Shown here: positions 1 to 8,504 of the stretch, one piece after another
How the letters are laid out: each line of letters opens with the position of its first letter
Numbering within the stretch: position 1 is the stretch's first letter
NCBI GenBank assembly: GCA_964411235.1
Contig: CAYPKE010000038.1
Span: 1 to 18,006, forward strand
Direction: 5' to 3'
DNA: 18,006 nt
Origin: JAAYKM01 sp964411235
Lineage (GTDB): Bacteria > Desulfobacterota > Syntrophia > Syntrophales > JAAYKM01
The notes under the pieces: generated by a model
What the model saw: the letters and a program-made list of their open reading frames with translations, nothing else
What the model was told of the DNA's origin: nothing
Database searches by the model: none
Position numbers and translations under genes: made by a program

Positions 1-78
1 ATCAAAGATCAGTTCCCTTGCGGGTCATATGCAAAAACGTAACCGGAAATTACTGCATTGATATATGCCAATGAGCCT

Positions 79-1671
79 TTATTTTGATCTCGAATAAAAC
101 CGGTCTGCATCTTCGAACATGGCATCAAGAGACTTTCTATGCAGGTAAGGCATATGTCCACCATGGTAAATGTTTAAACTGATATTGTTGCGTATCAGTT
201 GATGCAGTCCCATTTGCTTGATCGCAATTTCGGATGCGAAATAGGGGGTTACCAGGTCGAAGACGCCATGCGCGACGAAGACCCGCATGTCGGGATTGAG
301 ACTTAAGGCTTGTTTTAAATCCGTAACCGCTTCGACAAAACCCTGCTCGCCCTGAATCCCCGATCGCCAGTTCCAAGACTCGAAGACAGCTTCGTTTAAA
401 AGAAGATAAGGTAAATCAGTTTTAAAATTTAATTGGTTGCGCACATAGCTGTTGAAAGCGGCTGTCACGGGGGCATTGAGACGATCAAGGTAGGGATCAC
501 CACCGGCGAGTATTTGTCTGGCGGGATTTGGATCGATCTGCGTAATCGACCCATCGTAAAGACTCACAATAAAGCGCTGATCAGATAGCAGCTTCTTGGC
601 AAAAAACACCGGCGGCACACGGCCGGTCCAACGCTTTACGTCTTCATCATCCAATCCTGTCAGGCGGCTCAGCAGATTGAGCTGGTCTTGTTCCAGCGAA
701 CCTGCGGCCAACCCGGTAAGATAATCCGTCATTGCGAATTGTTCAGCTTCAGCAACACTCTCGCGAGGATGTTCCGCCGCATAAATTGTCTGCTCACTGC
801 GCTGATGGATTGCCGCCGTAGCGGCATAACTCGGTAGCAGCGCCACCCAAGGCCAAAGACTTCTTTCATCTCCCCAAAGCACACTAAAATCCAGAGCCGG
901 GGAAATAAGAACCAGGCCGTTTAATGCGATGCCGAAATCGGACTGCAACAACTCGGATAAACGGGCGACTCGAAATCCGCCATAACTTTCACCCGCCAAA
1001 TAGATGGGAGACAACCAGCGGTCCTCTTGTGTCAGGTATGTGCGGATAAACCGGGCCAATGAGTCGATATCTTCCTCCACGCCCCAAGCTTTGGCGCGAC
1101 CTGGTGGATTGCCGGAAAGGTCCATCGTTTGCGATTCGTTTTTTTTTCCAGGAATGCTTTTATCCTTTTTAATTTCACGACTGTACCCTGTCCCGATAGG
1201 ATCGACAAAAACCAGATCGGTGAATGCCAACCAGCTTTTCGGATTTTCCACGATACGTGCCGGCATTGGCGGCACAGTGCCGTCCTCATTGAAAACAACA
1301 CGTTGCGGCCCTATCGCCCCGATGTGAAGATATGCGGATGCCGCGCCGGGACCGCCGTTAAACACAAACGTAAGCGGCCACTTATCTTGGCCCTTTTGTC
1401 CTCTAGAATAGGATATGTAAAAAATCCGACCGATCGGCGCTGACTGTTCATTCTGGACTGTAATTGAAGCCGCAGTGGCCGTGTAGTTGATTTTTTTATT
1501 GTCTATCTTGATAGAATGCTGTGTAGTCGAACGATTCGAGGCGTCCAGCGCCCCGGCGCCATTCAGTGCAGAAGGAGCCGTTTTCGCTTCTTCCAGTGCA
1601 TACACGCCCGCGGCAGGCTGAAAAAAGCAATGCCATACGAAAAAAAGAATGATAATAATCCACCGAATCAT
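79..1671 (-). CDS. Exported S10-family serine carboxypeptidase-like protein
   Basis: A 530-residue alpha/beta-hydrolase of peptidase family S10. The N-terminus (about residues 1-25) is a hydrophobic signal peptide, so the enzyme should act in the periplasm or outside the cell. The oxyanion region FNGGPGA lies at 105-111, the conserved FVDPIGTGYS stretch at 155-164, the nucleophile Ser229 in GESYGG, and the other triad members are probably Asp472 (GVFDLVTP) and His506 (YHGGH). The family removes C-terminal residues from peptides; some members are acyltransferases, so the substrate here is not certain. Its ATG overlaps the stop of the upstream gene by four bases (ATGA), which suggests translational coupling and places it as the last gene of the long operon. 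No terminator is visible in the 78 bases beyond it. Its role beside sugar and stress genes is not obvious. Confidence 0.9.
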   Translation of the reverse strand: MIRWIIIILFFVWHCFFQPAAGVYALEEAKTAPSALNGAGALDASNRSTTQHSIKIDNKKINYTATAASITVQNEQSAPIGRIFYISYSRGQKGQDKWPLTFVFNGGPGAASAYLHIGAIGPQRVVFNEDGTVPPMPARIVENPKSWLAFTDLVFVDPIGTGYSREIKKDKSIPGKKNESQTMDLSGNPPGRAKAWGVEEDIDSLARFIRTYLTQEDRWLSPIYLAGESYGGFRVARLSELLQSDFGIALNGLVLISPALDFSVLWGDERSLWPWVALLPSYAATAAIHQRSEQTIYAAEHPRESVAEAEQFAMTDYLTGLAAGSLEQDQLNLLSRLTGLDDEDVKRWTGRVPPVFFAKKLLSDQRFIVSLYDGSITQIDPNPARQILAGGDPYLDRLNAPVTAAFNSYVRNQLNFKTDLPYLLLNEAVFESWNWRSGIQGEQGFVEAVTDLKQALSLNPDMRVFVAHGVFDLVTPYFASEIAIKQMGLHQLIRNNISLNIYHGGHMPYLHRKSLDAMFEDADRFYSRSK

Positions 1672-2738
1672 TCGGATCCCCCATTCCTGAAATCTGAAAG
1701 CAGGCCACCGGTCTGAGCTTCAAATCCCGCCTCCATCAGTCTTGCTCGAACATAATGATTGGCCTGGGTGATCCGGGAAGAAACAGTGGGCAAGTCGACA
1801 CCCAAAATTCTTGTCAGTTCTTCCTCCGCAATATCCTCAAGCTCATGCAGCATCAAGGCCCGGCGCCAGGCGATGGGCAGATCCTTTAACAAACGAAGCG
1901 TATAGCCCACCTTCTGATCGTCACGCGTGGCTGTTGCGGGAATTTCTGAGGCTTCGCCGGCAATCACATCTTCGATGCGCAACAGTTCATCCGGCTGCCA
2001 GAATTCATAAAATTCTTCACCGACCATGTTTTCGGATTGATCCGCAGGATCAAGCGGCGCCGGCTTCTCCAATGGAACCATTTCACCGAAGGTCCTACTT
2101 GCCTGAACTTCTTTGTCAAGCACCTCATGCATTTCTTTCAGCAGGCGAAGGTAGGCCTCCTGGCTGTTCATTTTCGGTTCCCAAGCGGCTATTACTGCTG
2201 CGACGACTTCGTTTACTACATCCTGAATTGTCGGATAGTTGGGCGGCAAGTCCCCTTGACTTCGTAAAAATGTCAGCTCTCTTTTTACAGCGTGCTTAAG
2301 TTTCGGCAGCAGCTTATCGATCATGGACCTGGCATCTTTAACGCTGCCTGCCGACAAGGCATCTTGCTGCTTTTTCAGCTTTTTGAGACGCGATCGGCGC
2401 GATCGGCGCTTGGAAGACTCTTGACGTCGGACTCGCGCGATATGGCTTTCAACCTTTTCGAGGAGATTCGCCAAGGCAGCTTCAATGGCATGCTCCAGTT
2501 TGTCCGCCTGTGATTGAGCAATCAAAATGGCTTTTGGAGGCAGATACGTACGAAGCCTGATTTCCCATTTGCCAGCACCGTCTGCTTGTTTGGTGACGAC
2601 AACAGCCACCTCGCTATTCGAGCCACCTGCATTATATAGGTATGGCTCCATGTGGCGTTTTATTCGTTCTTTTATCAGTGCTTTAGCTTTATCTTGCTCA
2701 GTAGAAGCAATTCCTGATAAATATATGTTCATCTTCAT
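1668..2738 (-). CDS. HPF/RaiA-like ribosome-binding domain fused to ECF-like sigma factor
   Basis: A 356-residue fusion. Residues 1-103 resemble the S30AE (HPF/RaiA) ribosome hibernation fold: MNIYLSG start, an ALIKERIKRHME helix, two strands, and a final helix ADKLEHAIEAALANLLEKVE. A very basic linker follows (about 104-124, KRRSRRSR). Residues about 135-212 look like a divergent sigma region 2 (LLPKLKHAVKREL, then IQDVVNEVVAA). Residues 286-337 match sigma-70 region 4: LPIAWRRALMLHELEDIAEEEL followed by a helix-turn-helix TVSSRITQA. The ATG at 2738 was chosen because AGGAGG lies six bases upstream and because it overlaps the TGA of the guanylyltransferase gene (TGATG). Known: HPF binds the 30S decoding centre in stress; region 4 recognises the -35 box. 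Inferred: a stress regulator linking ribosome state to transcription. The sigma-2 call is weaker than the other two. Confidence 0.8.
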   Translation of the reverse strand: MKMNIYLSGIASTEQDKAKALIKERIKRHMEPYLYNAGGSNSEVAVVVTKQADGAGKWEIRLRTYLPPKAILIAQSQADKLEHAIEAALANLLEKVESHIARVRRQESSKRRSRRSRLKKLKKQQDALSAGSVKDARSMIDKLLPKLKHAVKRELTFLRSQGDLPPNYPTIQDVVNEVVAAVIAAWEPKMNSQEAYLRLLKEMHEVLDKEVQASRTFGEMVPLEKPAPLDPADQSENMVGEEFYEFWQPDELLRIEDVIAGEASEIPATATRDDQKVGYTLRLLKDLPIAWRRALMLHELEDIAEEELTRILGVDLPTVSSRITQANHYVRARLMEAGFEAQTGGLLSDFRNGGSE

Positions 2739-3826
2739 CAGCAACCTCCTGGTGTAATCATGGATTCGACAATATGTTTGACATCTTCCAACCGATCCTT
2801 GTGGGCGACCAAGGTTTTTTCACCCGCGCGGACCACCACCACGTCGCTGACACCCACCATTGCCAATGTTTCCTGGGGGTGGTCGCAAAAGACCAAGTTC
2901 CTCCGGGCGTCAAGCGCGTGGACCCTGCCTTTGATAAAATTGCCGTTGGCGTCGTGCGCCAGAAAATCCTGGATCGCCAACCATCCGCCCACATCTTTCC
3001 ATGAAAACTCTCCGGCCACACAACGCACATCCCGGGCTTTTTCCATCACCGCATAATCGATGGAAATCCTCGCGAGGGCCGCGAACCGCTCTTGCAACTC
3101 ATCTTCCCATTGGTCTGTGCCCATCTTCTCAACGGCCTTGGTCAAATGCTCCACATGTTTTGGAAGGTGGAGGGCCAGCTCACCGAAAATAGCGTCCGCG
3201 GTCCACACGAACATACCCGAGTTCCATAAATACCGCCCGGACTCCAGATATTGCTCGGCAGCCTCGGCATTCGGTTTTTCCTTGAAGGAGACGACATGAA
3301 AATGCTCCACGCCTTGATCCATGGCGGTTTTTTCGCCGACCTCCAGGTAGCCGTAGCCGGTGGCCGGATGGGTCGGTTTGATTCCGAAGGTGTATAGAGC
3401 GCCGGTTCCCCGAACCTCTTTCACAGCCGAAACCAAGGCCTGCTGAAATTTTTCAACCGGGTCGATCAAATGATCGGCCGTCAAGGTGACGATCACCGGA
3501 TTGCCGAAGCGTTTCATGGCGACCAGCGTGCCGAGACACACCGCGGCGGCGGTGTCCTTACGCTCGGGCTCGCCGATGATATTCTGGTCCGGGACGTTAG
3601 GAAGTTGCTCGCGGACCAGCGGCGTGAATTGCCGGTTGGTCAGTACAATCATGCGTTCATCCGGCACGATGTCCGCCACCCGGTCATAGCTTTTTTGCAG
3701 CAGGCTGCGGTCATCAAAGAGTTGGATGAATTGCTTGGGCCGTTCATGGGTGCTGAGCGGCCAAAACCGCGTGCCCATGCCGCCGGCCATGATAATGGCA
3801 ACCAGGTTGTTGTCGATGCTTTCCAT
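2738..3826 (-). CDS. manC: Mannose-1-phosphate guanylyltransferase, single-domain
   Basis: Makes GDP-mannose from mannose-1-phosphate and GTP in the cytoplasm. The nucleotidyltransferase signature AGGMGTRFWPLSTHERPKQF lies at about residues 14-33, LTADHLI supplies the metal site, and FKEKPNAEAAEQYL plus YLWNSGMFVW are typical of the family. At 362 residues it is about 110 shorter than bifunctional ManC/AlgA proteins: the C-terminal isomerase cupin is absent. That missing domain is found instead on the glycosyltransferase at 4776-6128. The ATG at 3826 has GAGGTG six bases upstream. It starts 15 bases after the GH130 stop and its own TGA overlaps the next ATG. It closes the fructose-6-P to GDP-mannose route together with the cupin and the phosphomannomutase. 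Confidence 0.95.
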   Translation of the reverse strand: MESIDNNLVAIIMAGGMGTRFWPLSTHERPKQFIQLFDDRSLLQKSYDRVADIVPDERMIVLTNRQFTPLVREQLPNVPDQNIIGEPERKDTAAAVCLGTLVAMKRFGNPVIVTLTADHLIDPVEKFQQALVSAVKEVRGTGALYTFGIKPTHPATGYGYLEVGEKTAMDQGVEHFHVVSFKEKPNAEAAEQYLESGRYLWNSGMFVWTADAIFGELALHLPKHVEHLTKAVEKMGTDQWEDELQERFAALARISIDYAVMEKARDVRCVAGEFSWKDVGGWLAIQDFLAHDANGNFIKGRVHALDARRNLVFCDHPQETLAMVGVSDVVVVRAGEKTLVAHKDRLEDVKHIVESMITPGGC

Positions 3827-3841
3827 TTCAACACCTCATAT

Positions 3842-4789
3842 TCATCCAAACGCGGAACGGGGTTTTGAGAGACACAAATCCACCAGATCGGCAATCATTG
3901 CCGTGCCGACGCACATCACCGTGTCCGCGCCGCCCCAGTAGATTTTCACCGTGCCGTCGTCCTCGGCCACCGCGCCGCAGCAGAAAACCACGTTGTGCAC
4001 GTAACCGCTGATCTCCCACAGGTCCTCGGGTTGGAGTATCCAATCGTCGGCCACGCCCAAGACTATTGACGGATCGGCAAGGTCATGCAGGGCCGCGCCG
4101 AGCCGGTAGACGGCGCCGTCCATGGTTTTAAACACGCCGTGAAAGATGTTCAGCCATCCTTTTTCGGTTTTGATGGGCGTGGCCCCCGGTCCGACTTTCA
4201 TTTCATCCCAATGGTAGGCCATGGGCTTGATGACGACCTTGGCATCCCCCCAATGCACCAGGTCAGGCGAATAGGAAATCCAGATGGACCACGGTGAGAT
4301 TTCCGAATGGGGTCGGTCCAGCCGGGCATAGCGGCCGCCTATTTTTTCAGGGAAAATGACCACGTTGCGATAATCCGCCTGGGTGATCAGGGAGATCCGT
4401 TCCAGGCGCTCAAAATCCGTGGTTCTGGCCAGGGCCACCCGCACGCCGTGTCGGGAATAGGCCGAGTAGGTAATCAGGTAGCCGCCCTCCATGGGGCAGA
4501 TGCGCGGATCTTCCACGCCGAAGGCCTCGTAGACGGCGAACGGCTCGGCCTTGGCCGGGGTGATGAACGGCTCGGGCCAAACCGCAAACCGCACGCCGTC
4601 ACTGCTTTCCGCCAGACCGATGATCGACCGGCCATTGCGCAGGTGGGACCTGAACAACATGACATATTTATCGTTGTGCTTGACCACGCCGGCGTTGTGC
4701 ACCGTTTCCACCGGGTACGGCACATCATGCTTGGTCAGTATGGGGTTTTTCTCGTAACGCCGAATGATCGGGTCGCTATGCCCTGCCAT
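3842..4789 (-). CDS. GH130 family protein (mannoside phosphorylase), copy 2
   Basis: A 315-residue five-bladed beta-propeller enzyme of glycoside hydrolase family 130. Visible signatures are RRYEKNPIL near the N-terminus, GVEDPRI with the probable general acid in EDPR (93-96), RLDRPH (157-161, likely phosphate or sugar contacts), and IFHGV. Family members mostly phosphorolyse beta-mannosides to mannose-1-phosphate plus a shortened acceptor; some hydrolyse. No signal peptide is present, so it is cytoplasmic, as expected of a phosphorylase using cellular phosphate. The ATG at 4789 was preferred over upstream codons because GGAGG lies seven bases before it; it overlaps the end of the glycosyltransferase-cupin gene by 14 bases. 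Released mannose-1-phosphate would go straight to the adjacent guanylyltransferase or to phosphomannomutase. Linkage (beta-1,2 or beta-1,4) cannot be told from sequence by eye. Confidence 0.9.
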   Translation of the reverse strand: MAGHSDPIIRRYEKNPILTKHDVPYPVETVHNAGVVKHNDKYVMLFRSHLRNGRSIIGLAESSDGVRFAVWPEPFITPAKAEPFAVYEAFGVEDPRICPMEGGYLITYSAYSRHGVRVALARTTDFERLERISLITQADYRNVVIFPEKIGGRYARLDRPHSEISPWSIWISYSPDLVHWGDAKVVIKPMAYHWDEMKVGPGATPIKTEKGWLNIFHGVFKTMDGAVYRLGAALHDLADPSIVLGVADDWILQPEDLWEISGYVHNVVFCCGAVAEDDGTVKIYWGGADTVMCVGTAMIADLVDLCLSKPRSAFG

Positions 4790-6128
4790 AGTCGTCCTCC
4801 GCTCTTTCGATATCCTCCTCTCCGAAATAGTCTCCGGTCTGCACCTCGATGAACACAAGGTTGTCCGGTCCGGGATTACGGATGCGGTGCCATGTCCCCA
4901 CCGGCAGATCGATGGCCTGGCCGGACACCCGCTCGATGTCTTCTCCGTTTCGGGTCACCACCGCGGCGCCGCTGAGCATGTACCAGTGTTCGGAGCGCCT
5001 GAAATGGCGCTGGTAGCTCAGGCGCTGCCCGGGGTAGACGGTGATCCGTTTGACCTTGTGATCCGGCCTGTCCGCCAGAACCTCGTAAAAGCCCCAGGGC
5101 CGGTGATCCTCGCGCCGGGTCCGGTCGATGACGGTTTCATACACCCGGATATAATCCGCCACCATGCGCTCCGCGCTGAAACGCGTCTCAACCCATTGAC
5201 GGCACTTATGGCGGTCAAGGTCCCTGACATTTTTCAAGTACTGAACCATCCCGTCGATATCGGCGGTCAGAAAACCGGTCTCCCCGTGGGCGATGACTTC
5301 CGGCATGCTTCCCCTGGAAAAGGCCACCACCGGGGTGCCGCAGGCCATGGATTCCACCACGGAAAGGCCGAAGGGCTCGTCAAAGCTGATGGGGTGCAAC
5401 AGGGCGTACGCCCCGCCCAGCAGTTCGTCGCGTTTTTCCGGCCCGGCGCTGCCCACATAGACGATGCGCTCGTCATCCAGATGGGGTTTGACCTTAGTGT
5501 CGAAATAGGCCTGGTCCTGGATGATGCCCGCCATGATGAGCTTCATGCCGGTGCGGCGGGCCGCCTCGATGCACTCGGCGGCGCCTTTCTCCGGATGGAT
5601 GCGGCCGAAAAAGAGCAAATATTCTCCGTGATCGGGCCTGAAGGTGAACCGGCCAAGGTCGATGCCGTGGTGGATGACGGCGGCATAATCCAACTCCGGC
5701 GATTTGTCGGCCTCGCTGATAGCCACATAAAAGCATTTTCCGTTGTACTTCTTGTACACCGGCAGGATCTTTGGCGACGAGAAGCCATGGATGGTGGTCA
5801 CCACCGGTGTCGCGGTCATGCCGGAGTACGTCAGCGGCAGATAGTCGAAGTGGTTGTGAATCAGGTCAAAGGCGTCGCCTTGCTCGAACAGCTCGGAAAT
5901 ATGCAGACACTCCCACACCTTGGGCAGCATTTCGGGGTCTTCCTCGTAACCTTTGAGGCAGACGCTTTTCAGCCGGGCCCGGGTTTGCGACTCACCGGTG
6001 GCAAACAGGGTCACATCGATCCCGCGCGCCACCAGACCCTCGGTCAGCAGGGAAACCACATTTTCCCACGGCCCGTAATGCCTCGGCGGCGTGCGCCAGG
6101 CGATAGGCGACAACATGGCGATCTTCAT
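4776..6128 (-). CDS. GT4 glycosyltransferase fused to type II mannose-6-phosphate isomerase cupin
   Basis: A 450-residue two-domain cytoplasmic protein. Residues 1 to about 335 are a GT-B glycosyltransferase of family 4: MKIAMLSPIAW start, HNHFDY, HHGIDL, the hinge FFGRIHPEKG, and the donor-site stretch FDEPFGLSVVESMACGTPVV. Residues 339-450 match the C-terminal isomerase domain of ManC/AlgA: RPWGFYEV, VKRITVYPGQRLSYQRH, metal ligands in QRHFRRSEHW and GTWHRIRNPG, ending FGEEDIERAEDDYGR. This domain normally interconverts fructose-6-P and mannose-6-P and is normally attached to the guanylyltransferase, which here lacks it. The start at 6128 was chosen because the Rossmann fold begins exactly there; a longer upstream reading has no family match. 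It lies two bases after the stop of the preceding GH130 gene. The sugar transferred is probably mannose, by context. Confidence 0.9.
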   Translation of the reverse strand: MKIAMLSPIAWRTPPRHYGPWENVVSLLTEGLVARGIDVTLFATGESQTRARLKSVCLKGYEEDPEMLPKVWECLHISELFEQGDAFDLIHNHFDYLPLTYSGMTATPVVTTIHGFSSPKILPVYKKYNGKCFYVAISEADKSPELDYAAVIHHGIDLGRFTFRPDHGEYLLFFGRIHPEKGAAECIEAARRTGMKLIMAGIIQDQAYFDTKVKPHLDDERIVYVGSAGPEKRDELLGGAYALLHPISFDEPFGLSVVESMACGTPVVAFSRGSMPEVIAHGETGFLTADIDGMVQYLKNVRDLDRHKCRQWVETRFSAERMVADYIRVYETVIDRTRREDHRPWGFYEVLADRPDHKVKRITVYPGQRLSYQRHFRRSEHWYMLSGAAVVTRNGEDIERVSGQAIDLPVGTWHRIRNPGPDNLVFIEVQTGDYFGEEDIERAEDDYGRA

Positions 6129-6130
6129 AG

Positions 6131-7099
6131 CTAACTCCAAAGCCTCCTGTCCTGTTGGGTGTGCTTTTCGAGCCAATCCAGCAACTCGGACACCCGCGCC
6201 GTGGCCAGGGCGATGCATTTGTCCGCCCCGCCGTAATACATCCGGATATCGTCTCCCTCGGCCACCCAACCGCAAGGGAACACCACCTTGTCCACGTCGC
6301 CGACGGTCTCATAAACTTCTTCCGGCGCGAACACCCATTCATCCGACCGGGCCAGAAGGCGGGTCGGGTCCGCCAAATCAAGAAGGGCCAGGCCCAGTCG
6401 ATAGATGCACCCGCCGGCTGTGCTGCGGACGCCATGATAGAGGATCAACCATCCTTTTTCAGTGCGCAGCGGCGGCGGTGAAAGACCGACCTTGTTGGCG
6501 TCCCACCAGGCGCCCTTGCGGGCCGGCAGCAGTATTTGGTGATCGCCCCAATGCTTCATGTCGGGGCTGAAGGAGATCCAGATATGGGTGCCGACACCTG
6601 CAAATCCTGGAACCGGCCGGTGTAACATGGCCCAGCGCCCATTGAACCGCACCGGGAATAGGGCCGCGTCTTTGTCTTCCGGCGGCATGACGACGCCCTT
6701 GCGTTCGAAGGTTTTAAAATCCCTCGTCGTGGCCAGGGATACCAGCGGACCGCCCCGGGAGTAGGCTGTGTAGAGCACCACCCAGAGATCCAAGTCATCG
6801 ACGCGGGTAATCCTGGGGTCCTCAATGCCCCAGATCTCTTCGGGATGATTTTCCGGATCGGCCGGCAAGGTGGGCCGGACATCGATCCGCCAGTCGGTCA
6901 CGCCGTCCCGGCTGCGTGCCGCGGTGAGGTGCGACAGGCCGCGGCGGTCTTCCACGCGCAGGAGAAGCAGGGTGTCGTCGCCGCATCGCGTGGCCGCCGC
7001 GTTGAACACCGCGTTGGCCTGGTAGGGAAGGTTCCTTGCCTGGATGATGGGGTTGGCGCTGTGCCGGGTGAAAAGCTCCTTGAATCGTGTATCACGCAT
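6131..7099 (-). CDS. GH130 family protein (mannoside phosphorylase), copy 1
   Basis: A 322-residue GH130 beta-propeller protein, clearly related to but divergent from the copy at 3842-4789. It shows HSANPIIQARNLPY with NAVFNAA near the N-terminus, WGIEDPRI with EDPR at 93-96 in the same position as in the sister protein, MLHRP (158-162), ILYHGV, and YYGGADKCIALA at the end. Expected reaction: phosphate-dependent release of mannose-1-phosphate from a beta-mannoside, reversible. It is cytoplasmic. The ATG at 7099 has AAGGA seven bases upstream; an in-frame ATG at 7123 is possible but its purine tract is too close. It lies just after phosphomannomutase and two bases before the glycosyltransferase-cupin gene. 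Two different GH130 proteins suggest division of labour, for example disaccharide versus longer chain, as known for paired GH130 genes elsewhere. Confidence 0.9.
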   Translation of the reverse strand: MRDTRFKELFTRHSANPIIQARNLPYQANAVFNAAATRCGDDTLLLLRVEDRRGLSHLTAARSRDGVTDWRIDVRPTLPADPENHPEEIWGIEDPRITRVDDLDLWVVLYTAYSRGGPLVSLATTRDFKTFERKGVVMPPEDKDAALFPVRFNGRWAMLHRPVPGFAGVGTHIWISFSPDMKHWGDHQILLPARKGAWWDANKVGLSPPPLRTEKGWLILYHGVRSTAGGCIYRLGLALLDLADPTRLLARSDEWVFAPEEVYETVGDVDKVVFPCGWVAEGDDIRMYYGGADKCIALATARVSELLDWLEKHTQQDRRLWS

Positions 7100-7128
7100 T
7101 TTCGATTCCTTACTTGTCTCCATTGTCC

Positions 7129-8484
7129 CTATTGCAAACCGGACTTCGCCGCATGGACCTCTGCCTCTACCAGATCCTTGATTTCCCGCAGTCGCGATTC
7201 CGATTCCGCTTCAAATCGAAGCACGATAACGGGACTGGTGTTGGATGCCCGGACAAGCCCCCAGCCGTCCTCGAAAACCACTCTCACGCCATCAATGTCG
7301 ATTGTCCGGTAGTTGGCGGTAAGCGCCTGCTTTACGTTCGTCACGAGTTCGAACTTTTTATCGTCCGGGCAGTCCACGCGGATCTCGGGGGTATTGTAGG
7401 TTTTGGGCAGATCCGAAAGATAAGCGGACAGGGGTTTGTCATCCTTGGACAAGATCTCCATTAGACGGCAAGCCGCGTAAATGGCGTCGTCGAACCCGAA
7501 ATACCGGTGTTTAAAAAAGAAGTGCCCGCTCATCTCTCCGGCAAGAAGCGCATTTTCCTCTTTTAGCTTTTTCTTGATGAGTGAATGCCCCGTTTTCCAC
7601 ATGATGGGCACGCCGCCTTTGCGTTCGATCTCGTCGTACATGACTTGGGAGCATTTCACTTCCCCGATGAACTTTCCTCCGGGGTTGTCCTTGAGGATCT
7701 CACGGGCGAAAAGGACCATCAGCATGTCGCCATAGATAATTCGCCCGCTTTCATCCACCACGCCGAGCCGGTCGGCATCGCCGTCAAAGGCTATACCCAA
7801 TTCCAAATTTTGGTTAACCACGGTTCTCGATAACGTTTCCAAATTCCTTGGCACCGTGGGATCGGGCTCGTGATTGGGAAAGGTGCCATCGGGCTCCATG
7901 AACAGTTCGGAAAGTTCGCAATTCAACCGTTTAAAAATGGGTCCGGCCACCAAACCGCCCGTTCCGTTGCCGGCGTCCACGGCCACTCGTATGGGACGCG
8001 CCAATCGAATGTTGTCGGCCAGGTAGTCGCAATAAACGGGCAATATACTGTATTCGTCCAGTGATCCTTCGCCTGAAGAAAATTTTCCGGAGTCGATGAT
8101 CTTTTTAAGGTTCTGAATGTCACGCCCGAAGAGGGTGTCGGCGCCTAAACAGATCTTGAATCCGTTGTATTCCGGTGGATTGTGACTGGCGGTAATCATG
8201 ACGCCGCCGTCAGCTCCCAGATGCCGATTGGCAAAATAAAGAAGCGGCGTGGGACACAGTCCCACATCGATCACATCCACGCCTCCCTTGGTTATGCCCT
8301 TGATCAGGGCATCCCTAATCGCCTGTGAACTCATTCGACAATCACGGCCGACCACACATCGTCTGCCGCCGCGTTCCGCTACATAGGTTGCATAGCCACG
8401 GCCGATTTCTTCCGCGTCATCCACGTTAAAATCCTTATCCACGACGCCGCGAATGTCATATTCTCTGAAAATCAAAGGATTCAT
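7129..8484 (-). CDS. manB: Phosphomannomutase / phosphoglucomutase
   Basis: A 451-residue alpha-D-phosphohexomutase interconverting mannose-6-phosphate and mannose-1-phosphate (often also the glucose forms) through a phosphoserine. Four domains are visible: the active-site loop ITASHNPPEYNGFK with Ser100, the magnesium loop DGDADR (234-239), the sugar-recognition loop GEMSGH (316-321), and a C-terminal phosphate-binding stretch RASNTSP. The N-terminus IFREYDIRG is typical of the ManB/AlgC group. Length is normal. AGAGGA lies just upstream of the ATG. It sits 20 bases after the second glycosyltransferase gene. In this locus it links the isomerase cupin to the guanylyltransferase, and also lets mannose-1-phosphate from the GH130 enzymes return to central metabolism. 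The gene symbol is by family; AlgC/PgmM naming would be equally fair. Confidence 0.95.
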   Translation of the reverse strand: MNPLIFREYDIRGVVDKDFNVDDAEEIGRGYATYVAERGGRRCVVGRDCRMSSQAIRDALIKGITKGGVDVIDVGLCPTPLLYFANRHLGADGGVMITASHNPPEYNGFKICLGADTLFGRDIQNLKKIIDSGKFSSGEGSLDEYSILPVYCDYLADNIRLARPIRVAVDAGNGTGGLVAGPIFKRLNCELSELFMEPDGTFPNHEPDPTVPRNLETLSRTVVNQNLELGIAFDGDADRLGVVDESGRIIYGDMLMVLFAREILKDNPGGKFIGEVKCSQVMYDEIERKGGVPIMWKTGHSLIKKKLKEENALLAGEMSGHFFFKHRYFGFDDAIYAACRLMEILSKDDKPLSAYLSDLPKTYNTPEIRVDCPDDKKFELVTNVKQALTANYRTIDIDGVRVVFEDGWGLVRASNTSPVIVLRFEAESESRLREIKDLVEAEVHAAKSGLQ

Positions 8485-8504
8485 TTTTTTCCTCTACTCC
8501 GGTG

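Noticed and set aside
1811..2299. Plus-strand open frame of 162 codons
   Set aside because: It is antisense to the HPF-sigma gene; composition is arginine, proline and histidine rich as in shadow frames.
2390..2412. Tandem 9-bp repeat GATCGGCGC
   Set aside because: It simply encodes the repeated basic RRS residues of the HPF-sigma linker; two units in frame are not notable on their own.
4764..6134. Long open frame of 456 codons on the plus strand
   Set aside because: It is antisense to the glycosyltransferase-cupin gene, has no family motifs and no ribosome site, and arises from GC-rich codon use in the true gene.
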